Assembly (NCBI GenBank): GCA_032622095.1
Contig: CP136064.1
Span: 215,032,205 to 215,096,204 of the forward strand
Source of the DNA: Siphonodentalium dalli
Lineage: Eukaryota > Mollusca > Scaphopoda > Gadilida > Siphonodentaliidae
Length of the DNA stretch: 64,000 nucleotides
Direction: 5' to 3'
The first letter of the stretch is position 1, and the number at the start of each line of letters is the position of its first letter. The translations under genes were made by a program, and so were the position numbers. This document shows positions 1 through 11,690 of the stretch, in pieces. Under the pieces are notes generated by a model that worked only from the letters and a program-made list of their open reading frames with translations, was not told the DNA's origin and did not search any database.

Positions 1-30
1 GGGGGACACTGTGGTTGGCCGACCTTTTAT

Positions 31-1080
31 TTTAAAGGAATATTATTCTGAAATATTATTCTGAAAAATGTTTAGTACTCTCTTTCAATATGCCAATATT
101 ATACAAATAATCTTGTGTTTGATCGCTAAGTTTATTTTTATAACAAAAACCAAAAATTTCCAAAGAATGTCGAAGATCTTATGTTGTAGACAAAGTCACG
201 TGACTGAAGTCACATGATCACCAGTCGGTGCGGTCACATGATATAACATGTGACAATGATGTGGCAATAGGGGAATTCCTGTTACTATAAAAACAAAGCA
301 ACCTTAATGTTTGCCAGCTTATCTATGTATATATGGCTTTGTGCATATATTATTGACATCTTTTTGTCAATTACACATAACAATATAGCATTATAAAAGC
401 ATGCGCTTACGTCGATATAAACATTGGCCATGTTTCGTTTGAGCATCCAATTATGAGACTTTTCGAAGGAGGGATAACATATATAAATACATGTACACAA
501 ATTTGCGATCCACATGCTTTGTATAGCCATCATAGTCAAAGCAATTGCTGGTTTAAAAAAGTAATCACATATATATACGCTCTTTATTCACTACATATTC
601 AGGAATACGCTTAACAGGGAACGCTCTTTATTGAGTCATGGTCAAGAAATGTGGGGACATGTTTTAGATTAGTTGTCATCATGAATATTTACTAATTCAT
701 CAATACATGTAATTACATGTACACAAACTTTTGATAAACATGCTTTATATACCCGTCAATGTCATAGCAATTTCCGGTTTATTAAACTCTCTTTAGGAAT
801 ACGCTTGACAGGGAACGCTCTTTATTGAGTCATTTTGATACTCACGACTGGACGCTCCAGAAAATTTATATTCTTCGTGGGAGTTGATGTTTTTCTCGGG
901 ATTGTATTCTCGTCGGTGGTCGATTTGTTTAATGTGGGTATTCACGAAAACCTTTTTTCGAAGTGGATGAATAAATTCTGGACCATTTCGTCGGCGACCA
1001 CTTTAAATAGTTTCTGATTTTTGTGCAATGGGTTTGCCCACAGAAATCCTCCCAAATGTCATGTAAATGAACATCGGTTA
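31..1080. repeat. Dispersed repeat S, copy 1
   Basis: This stretch reappears at about 11689-12680 with high identity, starting at 'TTTAAAGGAATATTATTCTG' and running through the same order of landmarks, including 'GGAACGCTCTTTATTGAGTC' and a 'CTCACGACTGG' block. Small indels separate the copies; copy 2 lacks part of the 'GTGACAATGATGTGGC' portion. No coding potential is seen; the short minus-strand ORF at 285-539 is simply shared by both copies. The repeat type is not recognised. Confidence 0.75.
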
Positions 1081-1817
1081 CAAACATAGTATTATATGTG
1101 TGGACTCATGTGAGATAACTCGTCACAGTCCTGTTAACTTTTTTCACGGAAGTCAGTTATATTTTATTAACTTCTGTTGTCAACATACTCACCCATGGTT
1201 AAGTGGTCCTGTTGATTCATCTATGATATTCACAGGGGAAAACGATGCAAGGATAAAGTACCATTATTTTTCTCAAATTGTCATTTTCACTGTGTAAAGG
1301 ATAATATGCGAAGCAGAGGGTATTCGCCAAAAGAATCAACGAGGCGCAAGCCGAGTTGATTCTTTGGTCGATTACCTGATGCTTAGAATATTATCTGACT
1401 TAAAACCCACCATGGAATTCGAGGGCGGGTGGACATAGACGAGCAAAGGTAATTATACGCGTGTACCTAATTGGTACTCGAATGTGATGGGCATCGCGCG
1501 TTATCAACTATTCAAACACAGCATGTCCACTTGCTGATTCTCGAAACTGTTTTCTGAAAACGATTGTCAAATTGGTCTGGCCTAAAGCCGTGGCCGAATT
1601 ACCACAATCAAAGCTGACCTGACCTAGTTGATCGACGTCGCAGTTAAATTTGGACAGTGTGTGAGATTGTTAGATTGAGTGGAAACTGCCCATCGTGCGG
1701 CTCATGGCAGCTATTATTGTGAACATCCAAATCAAAGTTACACACAGGCGCTTCCATGTCGGAACTTGGAGCTGTCATTTGATTTTTCATATTATTTGAA
1801 GTTTGGTCTGTTTGACT
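1081..1817. other. No gene; small palindrome near 1338-1366
   Basis: No coding exon is recognised. A short palindrome (AGAATCAAC ... GTTGATTCT) lies at about 1338-1366. The 11-mer TTAAAACCCAC at 1400-1410 has an exact inverted partner at 7955-7965, beyond the recombinase-like pseudogene; see findings. Confidence 0.4.
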
Positions 1818-2899
1818 ATGGAGTCCGAAGATGAATTTAAATCGACTATGACCCAATCGCGGTATATGGAGGACAATGAAGATGGATGGAGTTCGGCGTC
1901 CTCTGCCATAACTACACAGGAGTTGTTACACGATGTGTTGGCGCTCGAAAGAGGACTACAGACCAAATAACAGCATCGACCAAGAATTAATCAAAGCTTG
2001 GAAGCCGCAGAATCAGCCACACAGCAGCCAGTGAAAACACCGTCATCGATGCCTCTACAGTCTGTTGCGGATACTACACATGTACAGGAAAGCGAACCAT
2101 GTGCTATATTAAAACCCCAACGATTCAGAGAGCCGGTGTCAGATTAAATGATCACGAGAGCCGGTACCAAACGATTGTCCAAAAGCACACTAAGCAAACA
2201 GAGATGGGCGATCAACTTATTTGAACAATGGCGGGAAAACCGCAGTATGCTTGCCAAACATTCTGGTGGCCAACTTAGTATTATTCGTCCTGTTCTTCTG
2301 GAGATGTCAAAGGACGAGCTGTCCTACTCACTCACTCGCTTCATTTACGAGGTAAAAAAGGAGGATGGTTCATAGTTCCCCGGCAATAGTTTATATGAAA
2401 TTGTTATGTCCATCCAAAGTCACATGGCCGTCAAAGGAAAGGACTATAAACTGCTAAGAGACACCTACTTTAAACAACTACAAGACACTCTTGATGTCAC
2501 GATGATGGAACGTGCAGCAGCAGGAATTGCAACAACACCAAAGAATTCAAATTCGATGATCTTCTTTGGACACAGGGACTTATGGGCTCGAAAACCCCCA
2601 AACAGTTGTTGAGAGCTGTATTTTACTCTATCGAGTTAAACTTCGCATTAAGGCCGGCGACAAACACTGCGCTCTTAGATGCCAACCTAACTGCCAAATA
2701 CAGGTGCATGCTGATAGCAAAGGTAGGCGTTTTCTGAGATATACAGAAGATGTATCAAAAACCAATCAAGGTGGCCTAAAACATAGGAAAATTACAAGGA
2801 AAACCTGTGATGCCTATGAAAGGACAGATTCTACCGAGAGATGTCCCGTCAGGATTTTCAAAGCTTACGTAAACCACTGGTAAGTATCCAATTTTATGC

Positions 2900-5440
2900 A
2901 TACTGAATTAAGGGGGAGGTCAAGTGACCCATTTTGAATGGGGATTTCCATGCAAATCTGCGAAGCAAAAGTTAGACTGTTAGAGTTGTACATACTTCTG
3001 AGTATGACTTGGTGTGGTATTGGAAACAGCAGTTAGTTGTCTGGCGGGTCAGCTTGGAATTTGTTCCATTATATAATGTTGGTGTACTTATTTTTGAATG
3101 TTATATTGATTTTTCAAATGTAGATCATGTGAAGGTAATTCCAGAAAAGAATTCTCAAAAATGTATTTATTGCCAAATTTTATTATTTAACTAGAGCACC
3201 TGCCAGTTAAATGTTATGACTGTTCAATGATATGCCTGCTTTGATTCCAGAACAACTGCTTCATACATAACTTTTGCTCCTGAGATTTGCATGGAATTCC
3301 CCATTAAAAATTGGTCACTTGACAAGTTCCGAGCGGACCCGACAGACATATACCTGTTGTTTCCAATACCATATCAAGCCACACTCAGAAATATGTGCAA
3401 CTCTGTAACAATTGTTCGCAACTTTGCATGGAAATCCCTATTCAAAATTGGTCACTTGACCTCCCCCTCAATTATGGACACTGCTCAATCTGGAAATGAG
3501 ATAATGGATGAGTCACTTAATGAGGTGCCTCATTCGTGAATTACCAAAACATCTCAATTTCAAACTATCAATTTGAAGGGGAAAATTATTTTCATGCAGG
3601 CAGTCATGATTTCAGATGGCAGACTGAGCATGTTACTCTAGTTGGGTTCATAGTCTAGATAATTCAGTGTTTTTTTTGCAAATATTTCCTGTCAAACTCT
3701 TTCGACCTACCTGTGCCTCAAACATTCTGTTTTTTTAAACCTCATTTTTGTTACATAGTTTGAAAATCTCTCTCATGTTGTGAGGGTAAATAATTGTTAG
3801 CATATAGCATTGGTTATAAAGGATAATGAATTTTTCCTTCAAATTGATAGTTTGAAAATTCACGAATGGTGCGCCTTCTTAAGTACATTATTTGGTTGAA
3901 TTCTATTCTTTGTTGTATGGAGCAATTGTCGCGACTTGGAACAAGGAAGGGTCCTTTTGTAATGTGTGGGCCAAATTGTACAACCAGTGCCTTTCCTTAG
4001 TAAATAAACTAATGTTCGCACAAGTTAAGTGGGAGGTAAGTGACCAATTTCTAATGGAGATTTCCATTTAAATCTCCGGGGCAAAATATATGTATGAAGC
4101 AGTTGTCCGGGAACCAAAGAAGGTATATCATTGAACAGTCATAATATGTTACTGGTGGGTTAGATCATGTCGTGAATTTCTAATCTGGCTAATGCCTGTA
4201 GAGATCATATTCCACCAGTACAAAACCTGGGAACTTTTTTATGTTCTAACCCGTTCTGACTGGGAACTTTATAACATTGAACAAATACGGCAAGAAAAAC
4301 ATCTGTTTGTTAATAAATGTTCCTCCATAATCCACTTCATATTAGGGGGTGGTCCCAGCTCGAGATTGAATGCTTTTCTGTGACTTTTGTGAGCCATAAA
4401 CACTGAATTAATTACCAAGTAATTCCATATAATTGTAAGCGACGCAAATCAAAATCACTCACAAAGTCACTTAAATTGTGAAATTTCAAGTTGGGACATT
4501 CACCTGCAGTGAAAGACATTATTAAGGAACAGGTAATAAATAAGAAATATATTCCCAGTGTTATTTTTTCAAACTTATAAGGTTCCCTGTCAAAACATCG
4601 AAAAGTTCCCAGGTTTTGTACTGGTGGAATATGATCTCTACGGGCGTTAGCCAGTCGCGATTGATCTAGCCATGATCTAGCTGATGGGTGCGGTGCGTTT
4701 GGTAATTTATAAGATTGTCCTTTAATTTTATTTTCGAGAATTTTATATTAAAAGTACAACACTTGATCTACTTTGAAAAATCAATATAAAATTCAAAAAT
4801 AGATGCACCCAAATTATAATGGCGCAAGTTCCAAGCGGACCCGCCAGATAAACACCTTTTGTGTTTTCAATAACACATTAAAGGGAGGTCAAGTGACCAA
4901 TTTTGAATGGGGATTTCCATGCAAATCTCCACAACAAAAGTTATATATGAAGCAGTTGTCTGGGCACCAAACCGGCCATATCATTAAACAGACATATAAA
5001 CATTTAACTGGCGGCTGCGCTTGGTAAATTGCCAATTTTTGCTATCAATTAATTTTTGAGAATTAGTTACTGGAATTACAACACTTGACATATATAGTTT
5101 TAAAAAATCAATATAAAAATAAAAAAATATACACCAACTTTCTAATGAATATATTACAAGCCAACCCGACAGATACATATGTATTGTTTTCAATACCGCA
5201 CTAAGTCACACCCAGAAATATTTGCAACTCCAACTTTTGCTGCGGAGATTTGCATGGAAATGCCCCTTCAAAATTCAGTCACACTCAGACATATTTGCAA
5301 CTTTAACTTTTGCTCCGCAGATTTGAATGGATATCCCCACTCAGAATTTGTCACTTGCTCCCCACCCCACAAGATGGAGATCAAGTGACTAATTTTGACA
5401 GGACATTTCTATGCAAATCTGTGAAGAAAAAGTAATATAC
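2900..5440. repeat. Scattered direct and inverted short repeats in the pseudogene intron
   Basis: A motif of about 50-60 bp built around 'GGTCAAGTGACCAATTTTGA' and 'GGGGATTTCCATGCAAATCT' occurs forward near 2915, 4026, 4875 and 5378, and inverted near 3270, 3420, 5230 and 5300. Blocks between are also shared (for example 'CATTTAACTGGC', 'GAAGCAGTTGTC'). Mixed orientations suggest repeated local insertion or foldback copying. No coding exon is seen. Confidence 0.65.
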
Positions 5441-6066
5441 GAACATACGTATCATTAACCATGGCATGCTATATTTATATTAAAATTTGTTGCTATACAT
5501 TTATTTTGGGGATTTATTTAGGGAAAATCAATAGAAAATTTTAATATACACAAACCAATATCATTATGGAACAAGTTCCATTCAATGATGACCCGCCTGA
5601 TAACTATGTACCATTTCCATACCCCCATCAACGTTGTCACTTGAATTCTCCTTTTAGAAAATCAGGGGAAATCCAACTTGTTCTCAGTATATAGTAATGT
5701 GCGTAAAATAATGTCAACAATGTGTAAAATAACCACGCCTTAAATTCACACATGCTTGCCAATCACGGGAAAAGATATTAAACAATCAGTGAATTGAACA
5801 CACCTTATTGTCGACAGGTGAATTGGACGACAGTGTTTGATTAATCACATGCGGAATCAAATTACCTCACATGGTTAAAGGTCATTCAGTGAATCGTATT
5901 TATTGGTCGTGATGTACAATGCGCACTCACGATATTTGGGGGAGAATAATTACTTTATACATACAGGTACGCAGAGAGCTTATGATGTTAGATGTAATTT
6001 TACAGTACATAATTATATATTTTAATCACCTGAGCGAAAGTTGATGAATGTTATAATGGCATAGTT

Positions 6067-6438
6067 GTCAGGGTGTAAGGGTACGTTCACACACTGGCAA
6101 GTTTGCACGGTATGTTTTGTAGTCATTTCATCGTAGAAAACGATATGGAGCTAGAATATGAACGCAACTTGCATATAAAATGCATATGTATACCACATCT
6201 AACTACGTGAGAATTAAACTCTCTGTAGTTCCACCCGTAGCGTTGCTACCGGAATTTACCTGTAAATAGTATGCATTAGCAAGAATCAATGAAGGCAAAT
6301 GCCAGTAAAACCGTTTCAAGTGGAACTACATAAATTTTACTTCTCATGTTGTTCATTTCTGTCACCATGTGGTTTTCTATGACGAAATGCCTGCAAAACA
6401 TACGATAGTAGTTGCCAGCGTATGAACGTACCCTAAGT
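6067..6438. mobile_element. MITE with about 60-bp inverted repeats and a TAA target duplication
   Basis: The left end 'GGGTACGTTCACACACTGGC' is matched in inverse at the right end '...GAACGTACCC', and the match extends about 60 bp inward with mismatches. TAA flanks both ends. The 3-bp TAA duplication and GGG/CCC termini fit a PIF/Harbinger-type nonautonomous element, but no transposase is present. It sits in the intron of the recombinase-like pseudogene, about 100 bp before the second exon. Confidence 0.6.
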
Positions 6439-7018
6439 TAACACAATGAAAACAGTCCACATTTGTCTGGCTGATTGGCTAAGAAAATATCACAAAATCA
6501 TGTCTGTTAATTTGTTTTTTTAATTTTTATTCAGCCCTAAAGATTCGACCTGCAATGCCTTCTACTTGAGACCTATACTGTATCCGAAAACAGATGTATG
6601 GTTCTCTAAGCAACCAATTGGCAAAAATAAGCTTAACACTATGATCTCTAAGATGTGCACCGAGGCAGGCCTAGAAGGATATTACACCAATCATTCTCTC
6701 CGGAGTACAGCCGCGACCAGATTGTATCGGGATAACGAGGATGAACAGTTGGTCGCAGAGACAACCGAACACAGGTCCACGGCAATTCGCACATACAAAC
6801 ACACTTCTGACGACCAAAGGGAAACAATAAGTACCATCGTACAGGGTCGACAAATGCATAAGAAGCTGAAAGGGACAACAGAAGTATCTGTAAATGACGA
6901 CAAAATGGTATCCACACTGAAAGAGACACCAGAAGTGGTACCTGCAAACGACCGGAAAAAGATATCGATCACAGTGAAACGTGGAGACCTGTCATGTGAA
7001 ACTGTTGTTGATTTATAA

Positions 7019-8103
7019 AAAAAAAAGTATATTTATGTGCAAGACTGTGCGTTTGAAAATATCAGTAGATGGGTATCAATGGTTACAATGCACATTTGTG
7101 TTGATATTAAGTTTGTTCACTGCACGGTGGATTTCACGTTATGTACGCTACACTGTATGTTCAATCGGTAGTTCAATCGGTTGCTGACATGCCATCCTGT
7201 TTGTAAATGCTGTTTGTAAATTCTAAGATAAAAAGAATTTGAAGAGAACTAGCACAACGTATAAGTGTTTCATTCGGGTAACCGCTTTTTTATATCAACA
7301 TGCAAAAAAGTTTTATTGCTCAGTACATTCAGTTAATAATGGAATGTGGTATGCCAGCATTAAACATGGGGTTTTCGCAGTGAGTAAATGTGCACACACA
7401 GGAAATGTTATATTTTTTCTGTGTTTTACCATTGTATTAAAAATACAACCATGTGAGCACTTTCTCGTTCAATAAGTCATGTATAGTTAAAATCTGTGTT
7501 AAACGGTTTTGTTTTTATTTGACCGACTTGGGGACGTATTTAGATGTTATCTATATGTGTTTTAGCCTGTCTGCGGAGTTTTCTAAATAGTTAGTCCAAG
7601 TATCTGTTGGCGTTTTTGTATCAAAGTTTGAAGAAATTTTTATTTAATTTTTTGGCAATATAAAATCAAAATCGCCAAATATTTGTGAGTTTTAATTAGC
7701 TCAAACAAATTAACTGTTCCGATATGGAATGCAGCTCGCCGACACACTCTTGACGCCAACTTACATGAGTGGGGGGAGGAGCCACTCTATGACGTCCCTC
7801 AGTCGATTTAATGCCTCGTGTATTCTTAAAAAATAATGCCCACCTGCATTCTTAAAAAAGAATGACCGTGGGCTTAAAATAATGCTCATGCGATCAAAAC
7901 GCTTGAGCGTTCTGCCAGATAAGAGCCGTGTCCGGACAAAGGGATAACACGCCAGTGGGTTTTAACTTTGGTTAATCGGATCTGTTCAAGGAAAAACATT
8001 CAAGAAATTTATATTTTAAGATGTTCTAAAAATAACTGTTTTGATTACTATTAAACGTCCTGAGAAACTAATTTGATTGGGTTTTGTCTTTATTTATACT
8101 TCT
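7019..8103. other. No gene recognised; A+T-rich spacer
   Basis: A short A-run follows the pseudogene stop. No splice-linked coding exon or known repeat was recognised. The inverted partner of the 1400 TTAA motif lies at 7955-7965. Confidence 0.4.
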
Positions 8104-8352
8104 ATACAGTGCATGAATCTAGGAAACGCTTTCATTGTTTTCAAAATTGGGATCTTGTCATTCATCTCCCTTGAACCTTCGTATATATCTCTGCAATATA
8201 TTTATTCCACAATTTCGTCAGTCAATACATGCATGTAGCACGTCCGGTCATGCCAGAGAAATTCTGATGAGCCAGTTGGTTTTATACATCACGCTCCAGT
8301 CGAACTATTGTGGACTGTCATTTTCACACCAATTAGGCTGGCTCGACTCATG
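8104..8352. repeat. Dispersed repeat T, short copy
   Basis: It matches 23565-24074, from 'AGTGCATGAATCT' to 'CCAATTAGGCTGGC'. Relative to that copy about 230-250 bp are missing at a 'CATGT' junction near 8235, where both flanks of the gap carry CATGT. No coding signal is seen. Confidence 0.65.
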
Positions 8353-8522
8353 TCTGGCTCGACGTATAAAACGGGCCTATCAGAGTAAAGGTTATAAAAT
8401 ATTATCTGATTTCTTGCAGATATAGTTTTTGAAAAAATTATCAAGAACTTTGATATAAAGGAACCTTGGTGCTACATTAACCCTTTCTACTGAATGGATT
8501 CTCCCATGCATTTGAAAAATTT

Positions 8523-10044
8523 AAAATATATGCCATATTATATACCATTTGAAAAAGGAAGCTCCCCCAAAACATTGTATTATTATGCCCACGACTTGAA
8601 GTCGGCGGGTATATAGTCGACGTCTCCGTTTGCATTATTGTTCAGCAACCGCTTGGCAGATTTAGCTGTTATTTGGTATGGTGATAGAGCAGCATAGGGG
8701 AACAGCTACATGCATAGCGCGGGTTTCGTCCACCCATTTTCACCAGAGTTATGGCCCTTTTTTGACTTAGAAAATTCAATGTTGTCCGTCCGTACAAACA
8801 TTTTGCATTATTGTTCAGCAACCGCTGGGCAGATTTAGCTGATATTTGATATGGTGATAGAGCAGCATGGGGGAACAGCTACATGCATAGCGCGGGTATC
8901 GTCCACCATTTTCACCAGAGTTATGGCCCCTTTTTTACTTAGAAAATTAAATTTTTCTCTTGTTTTTTGGGTTTCCAGATGATAGCGTGAGCTTTGGTGG
9001 TACGATTGCAAATCCCGTATTTTTGTGGACCAGTTTAATGAAAATACATGTCAAGTGCGAATTTGGGTATGATCTGATGATTTTTGCCAGAATTATGGTC
9101 CTTTTTTTCAACTTAGAAAATTTCAATTTTGTCCGTCCGTACAAACATTTTGCATTATTGTTCAGCAACCGCTGGGCAGATTTAGCTGATATATGGTATG
9201 GTCATAGGGCAGCATGGGGGAACAGCTACATGCATAGCGCGAGTTTCGTCCACCCATTTTCACCAGAGTTATGGCCCTTTTTTTACTTAGAAAATTCAAT
9301 TATTTTTTTTTATTTTTTTTGGGGGTTTCCAGATAATAGCGTGAGCTTTGGTGGTATGATTGAAAATCCCGTATTTTTGTGGATCAGTTATATGAAAATA
9401 CATGTCAAGTGCGAATTTGGGTATGATCTGATGATTTTTGCCAGAGTTATGGCCCTTTTTTCAACTTAGAAAATTTGAATTTTCGCTTGTTTTTGGCTTT
9501 CCGGATCGCTTGTTTTTGGGTTTCCGGAATTTCTAGTACGAACTTATTTTGGAATGGTCATATATACCTCCTCGGATATCCGCAGTTTCGTCCATGCTTA
9601 ATCCGAAATGCTACCGTAGGGGGGCAAATGCCACGCGACAGCGTACCTCTTGTCAACTTATCCGGTGTAATAAACATGAACATATTATTTTTGATGAGTT
9701 ACGGACATGTTTTGTGCTAAAGGTTCCTTTGGTTTTGTTGTGCAAAGTGTATTATTTTCAATGGAGGGGGAATAACTCTATATTTTAAAGATAGAGTAAT
9801 TCCCCTTCCATTGAAAATACAATTTTAGTTTGAATTCTGTTGCATTCTTGAAGCCAAAAAGGGGTTATCTTTTTATGATTTCATCTGTTTTCTATTTCTC
9901 TATGGTCATCTTCTGAGACACAAATGTTTCAAATGTTGATGAATTATAGTACCGGTATTTTAATCATAAACTGTATTAAAACCGTATATCAAGGCACTAT
10001 AAAAAAAAAAAAAAAAGTGACTCGAAAATTAAGTGGGCCTTTAA
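8523..10044. mobile_element. MITE family B, copy 1, split by another repeat
   Basis: The subterminal block 'ATATGCCATATTATATACC' (8529 on) and the right half (9653-10044, ending AAGTGGGCCT-TTAA) belong to family B. The left terminal inverted repeat is missing. At about 8583-9652 it is interrupted by a repeat of the '...CTCTTGT' type. The internal palindrome around 9768-9820 (GGAATAACTCTATAT ... AGAGTAATTCCCC) is the family-B core. It lies upstream of the last exon of lectin gene 1. Confidence 0.7.
8583..9652. repeat. Interspersed repeat with internal direct repeats (mollusc-type, ends CTCTTGT)
   Basis: The block starts 'TGCCCACGACTTGAAGTCGG' and ends 'GTACCTCTTGT'. Inside, a unit including 'CATTATTGTTCAGCAACCGC' and 'ATGCATAGCGCG' appears at about 8630, 8808 and 9150, and a second motif ('GATAGCGTGAGCTTTGGTGG') twice. 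The open frame at 8960-9469 is a by-product of these repeats. It appears inserted into family-B copy 1. Confidence 0.6.
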
Positions 10045-10180
10045 TGTAGCCCGATGTGACGTAATTCAGGGGATTTCCGCAGACCTTCCATGAAATGAAA
10101 ATATGATAGATGCAGTATCCATATGATTCTGAGTGTATGTTTACAATGACTGGTAATACATGTACATGCTTACTTTGCAG

Positions 10181-10208
10181 ACGAAAACCGGACGAAGTTA
10201 TTGGATGA
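10181..10208 (+). CDS. C-type lectin gene 1, last coding exon
   Basis: The acceptor is CTTTGCAG, ending 10180. The exon completes a split codon and reads R-K-P-D-E-V-I-G then TGA at 10206-10208. It has the same 28-nt length, same phase and similar tail as the last exons of gene 2 (R-T-G-D-E-A-I-G) and gene 3 (R-T-G-D-E-I-I-G). No signal-peptide or CTLD exon for this gene is visible between 1 and 10180, so the rest must lie to the left of the window, unless the exon is orphaned. Confidence 0.8.
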
Positions 10209-10395
10209 GATGCACATCCAGGTGAAATGGCCAGATCTCGGTGCCTTTCTTGTGACGTTTGTGCCACATGTTCAAGTGTTAAGAATATACAGACTGCAGC
10301 ATGTTCTCGCTGGATTTGGAAGCATAAATGGTCACTATTCATCCTGGAGTTAGATGTAATTATTCCAATAAATAGATTCTACAAATTAAAGCTCA
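10209..10395 (+). other. 3' UTR and polyadenylation signal of lectin gene 1
   Basis: AATAAA lies at 10367-10372. The 30 bases around it ('CCTGGAGTTAGATGTAATTA' onward) are nearly the same as at 57422-57452 in gene 3, confirming that this is the paralogous gene end. The true cleavage site cannot be fixed. Confidence 0.75.
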
Positions 10396-10844
10396 ATTAG
10401 TAAGCACATCAAACATAATATGAGTTTCTTTTCATTGTCAAACTGAGGTAGTTTTCACACATAACCCGGGTAAGATCATATAAGCATTACTTGTTTTAAA
10501 GACATATTGTGGACTTATTTCATTCAATAAAATCAATCAGTTAGTATCCAAACACTATCCCTATTGGAAGATTGTATCCATGAAATAAGATTGTCGAAAA
10601 TTTCAACCACATCAGCTGTACCATTTAAAGAACACAAAGGTTGAACTATGCATAAATGTAAATATTTACTACTTTATACGAGATACATTATTGGGCATAA
10701 CATTACGGCAATGATTTCGCCAATAATTGTCACTGCGTGTAATTCGATTACAACATTGATGCTGTTTTATGACTATTTGGGGTATCATATTTGTGAAAAT
10801 AACTTATTTTACCGTGTTAGTTGTTATTCACCTCAGCACAGTAT

Positions 10845-11289
10845 TTAAAGGCCCACTTAATTTTCGAGTCTCCGATTATTTTTTTTATAGTGACTTGATA
10901 TACTGTTTTAATAACAATCTATGCCATAAAATATGATTAAAATACTATAATTCATCACTGTTTGAAACATCTGTGTCTCAGAAGATGCCCACAGATAAAT
11001 AGAAAACTGCTGAAGACTTCCCCCCTCTGACAACCAGAATGCAACATAATTCAAACTTTTTCAATGAAAGGGGAAGAACTCTATCTTTAATATATAGAGT
11101 TATTCCCCCTGCATTCAAAATACTGATTTTTACTTCAACAAACTCAACAAAAACAACATGCCCACAGTTTATTACACCGGATAAGTTGATAATACCATGT
11201 TTTGGAGCTTCCTCTTTCAAATGGTATGTAATATGGCATATATTTTATATAAAGTAATCTGGGGGTTCGAAAATTATGTGGGCCTTTAA
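10845..11289. mobile_element. MITE family B, copy 2 (complete)
   Basis: Inverted termini TTAAAGGCCCACTTAATTTT and its reverse complement flank about 445 bp, with TTAA at both edges. A central palindrome (GAAGAACTCTATCTT ... AGAGTTATTCCCC) is present. No coding capacity, so it is nonautonomous; TTAA flanks suggest a piggyBac-like mover. Confidence 0.8.
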
Positions 11290-11384
11290 CATCACTTTTA
11301 TAATAGTGATTAAAATAGAATCTTCACACTTCATAGTTATATATGCGATCAGATGATTCAGAGAACATAATGTTTCTCCAAAGC

Positions 11385-11690
11385 AGCATGTGAAAAGCTT
11401 GGGAGTCTGGATAGACGAAATATGAGACATGAATCATAAGGATAAACGGTTTCTCTGCAGAAAAAAACAGTGTTAGTTCCTACGCTCACCACACAAAGTT
11501 AGACTACTGTATTTCCCCTCCTCCTCGGATTTCCTAACAACGCTATCAGCTAATATCACTAAACTTCAAATGGTGCAAAATACTGCTACACGTTTAATTC
11601 AAGGATAACGCAAATATTTGAAAACTCACTTGTTTAGAGAGCACTTTGGACCCAGTATAAGCCAGTGAAATACATGTAGTTTGTTTTAAA
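11385..11690 (+). pseudogene. Non-LTR retrotransposon reverse-transcriptase relic
   Basis: Broken frames give 'LGVWID', then 'HTKLDYC', 'LGFPNNAIS' and 'ITKLQMVQNTATRLI'. This order matches the end of CR1/L2-type reverse transcriptases (LGV.LD ... SRLDYCNSLL.GLP ... LQ.VQN.AARL). At least two frame changes and several stops are needed, so it is dead. Assignment to a clade is not possible from so little. Confidence 0.5.

Larger units (their letters stand above)
1818..7018 (+). pseudogene. DUF3504 / Crypton-type tyrosine-recombinase-like gene, broken, two exons
   Basis: The reading begins at ATG 1818 and can be followed through exon 1 (1818-2879) and exon 2 (6535-7018), joined by a GT-AG intron (donor GTAAGT at 2880, acceptor TTCAG ending 6534) whose phase fits. 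The N-terminal half has the core-binding-like 'STLSKQRWAINLFEQWREN' segment. Exon 2 encodes 'STCNAFYLRPI' and a tyrosine-recombinase end: HSLR (the H-x-x-R box), then HRSTAIRTYKH, whose Tyr is in the position of the catalytic tyrosine. This matches the DUF3504 family (ZMYM/QRICH1-like), thought to derive from Crypton transposons. In-frame stops at 1968, 2145 and 2373 and two frame changes (near 2542 and 2645) break exon 1, so it is probably dead. Exon 2 alone is open for 161 codons. It could be a transposon gene or a host-derived copy; the product would act on DNA in the nucleus. Confidence 0.75.

Noticed and set aside
6648-6972. Minus-strand ORFs of 62-99 codons
   Set aside because: Shadows of the open second exon of the recombinase-like pseudogene.
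8960-9469. 169-codon + strand ORF
   Set aside because: Made of internal direct repeats of an interspersed element; no start context, family or splice partner.
1-10180. Upstream exons of lectin gene 1
   Set aside because: No NECYR-, HGLLST- or GRWDD-like exon was found in this stretch; the rest of gene 1 is presumed to lie outside.
9989-10342. 117-codon minus-strand ORF
   Set aside because: It is antisense to the end of lectin gene 1 and to the end of a MITE.
10845-11289. Firm piggyBac assignment for families B and E
   Set aside because: TTAA edges are consistent, but their TTAAAGG ends are not the usual CCC-type termini and no empty site is in the window; kept as a suggestion only.
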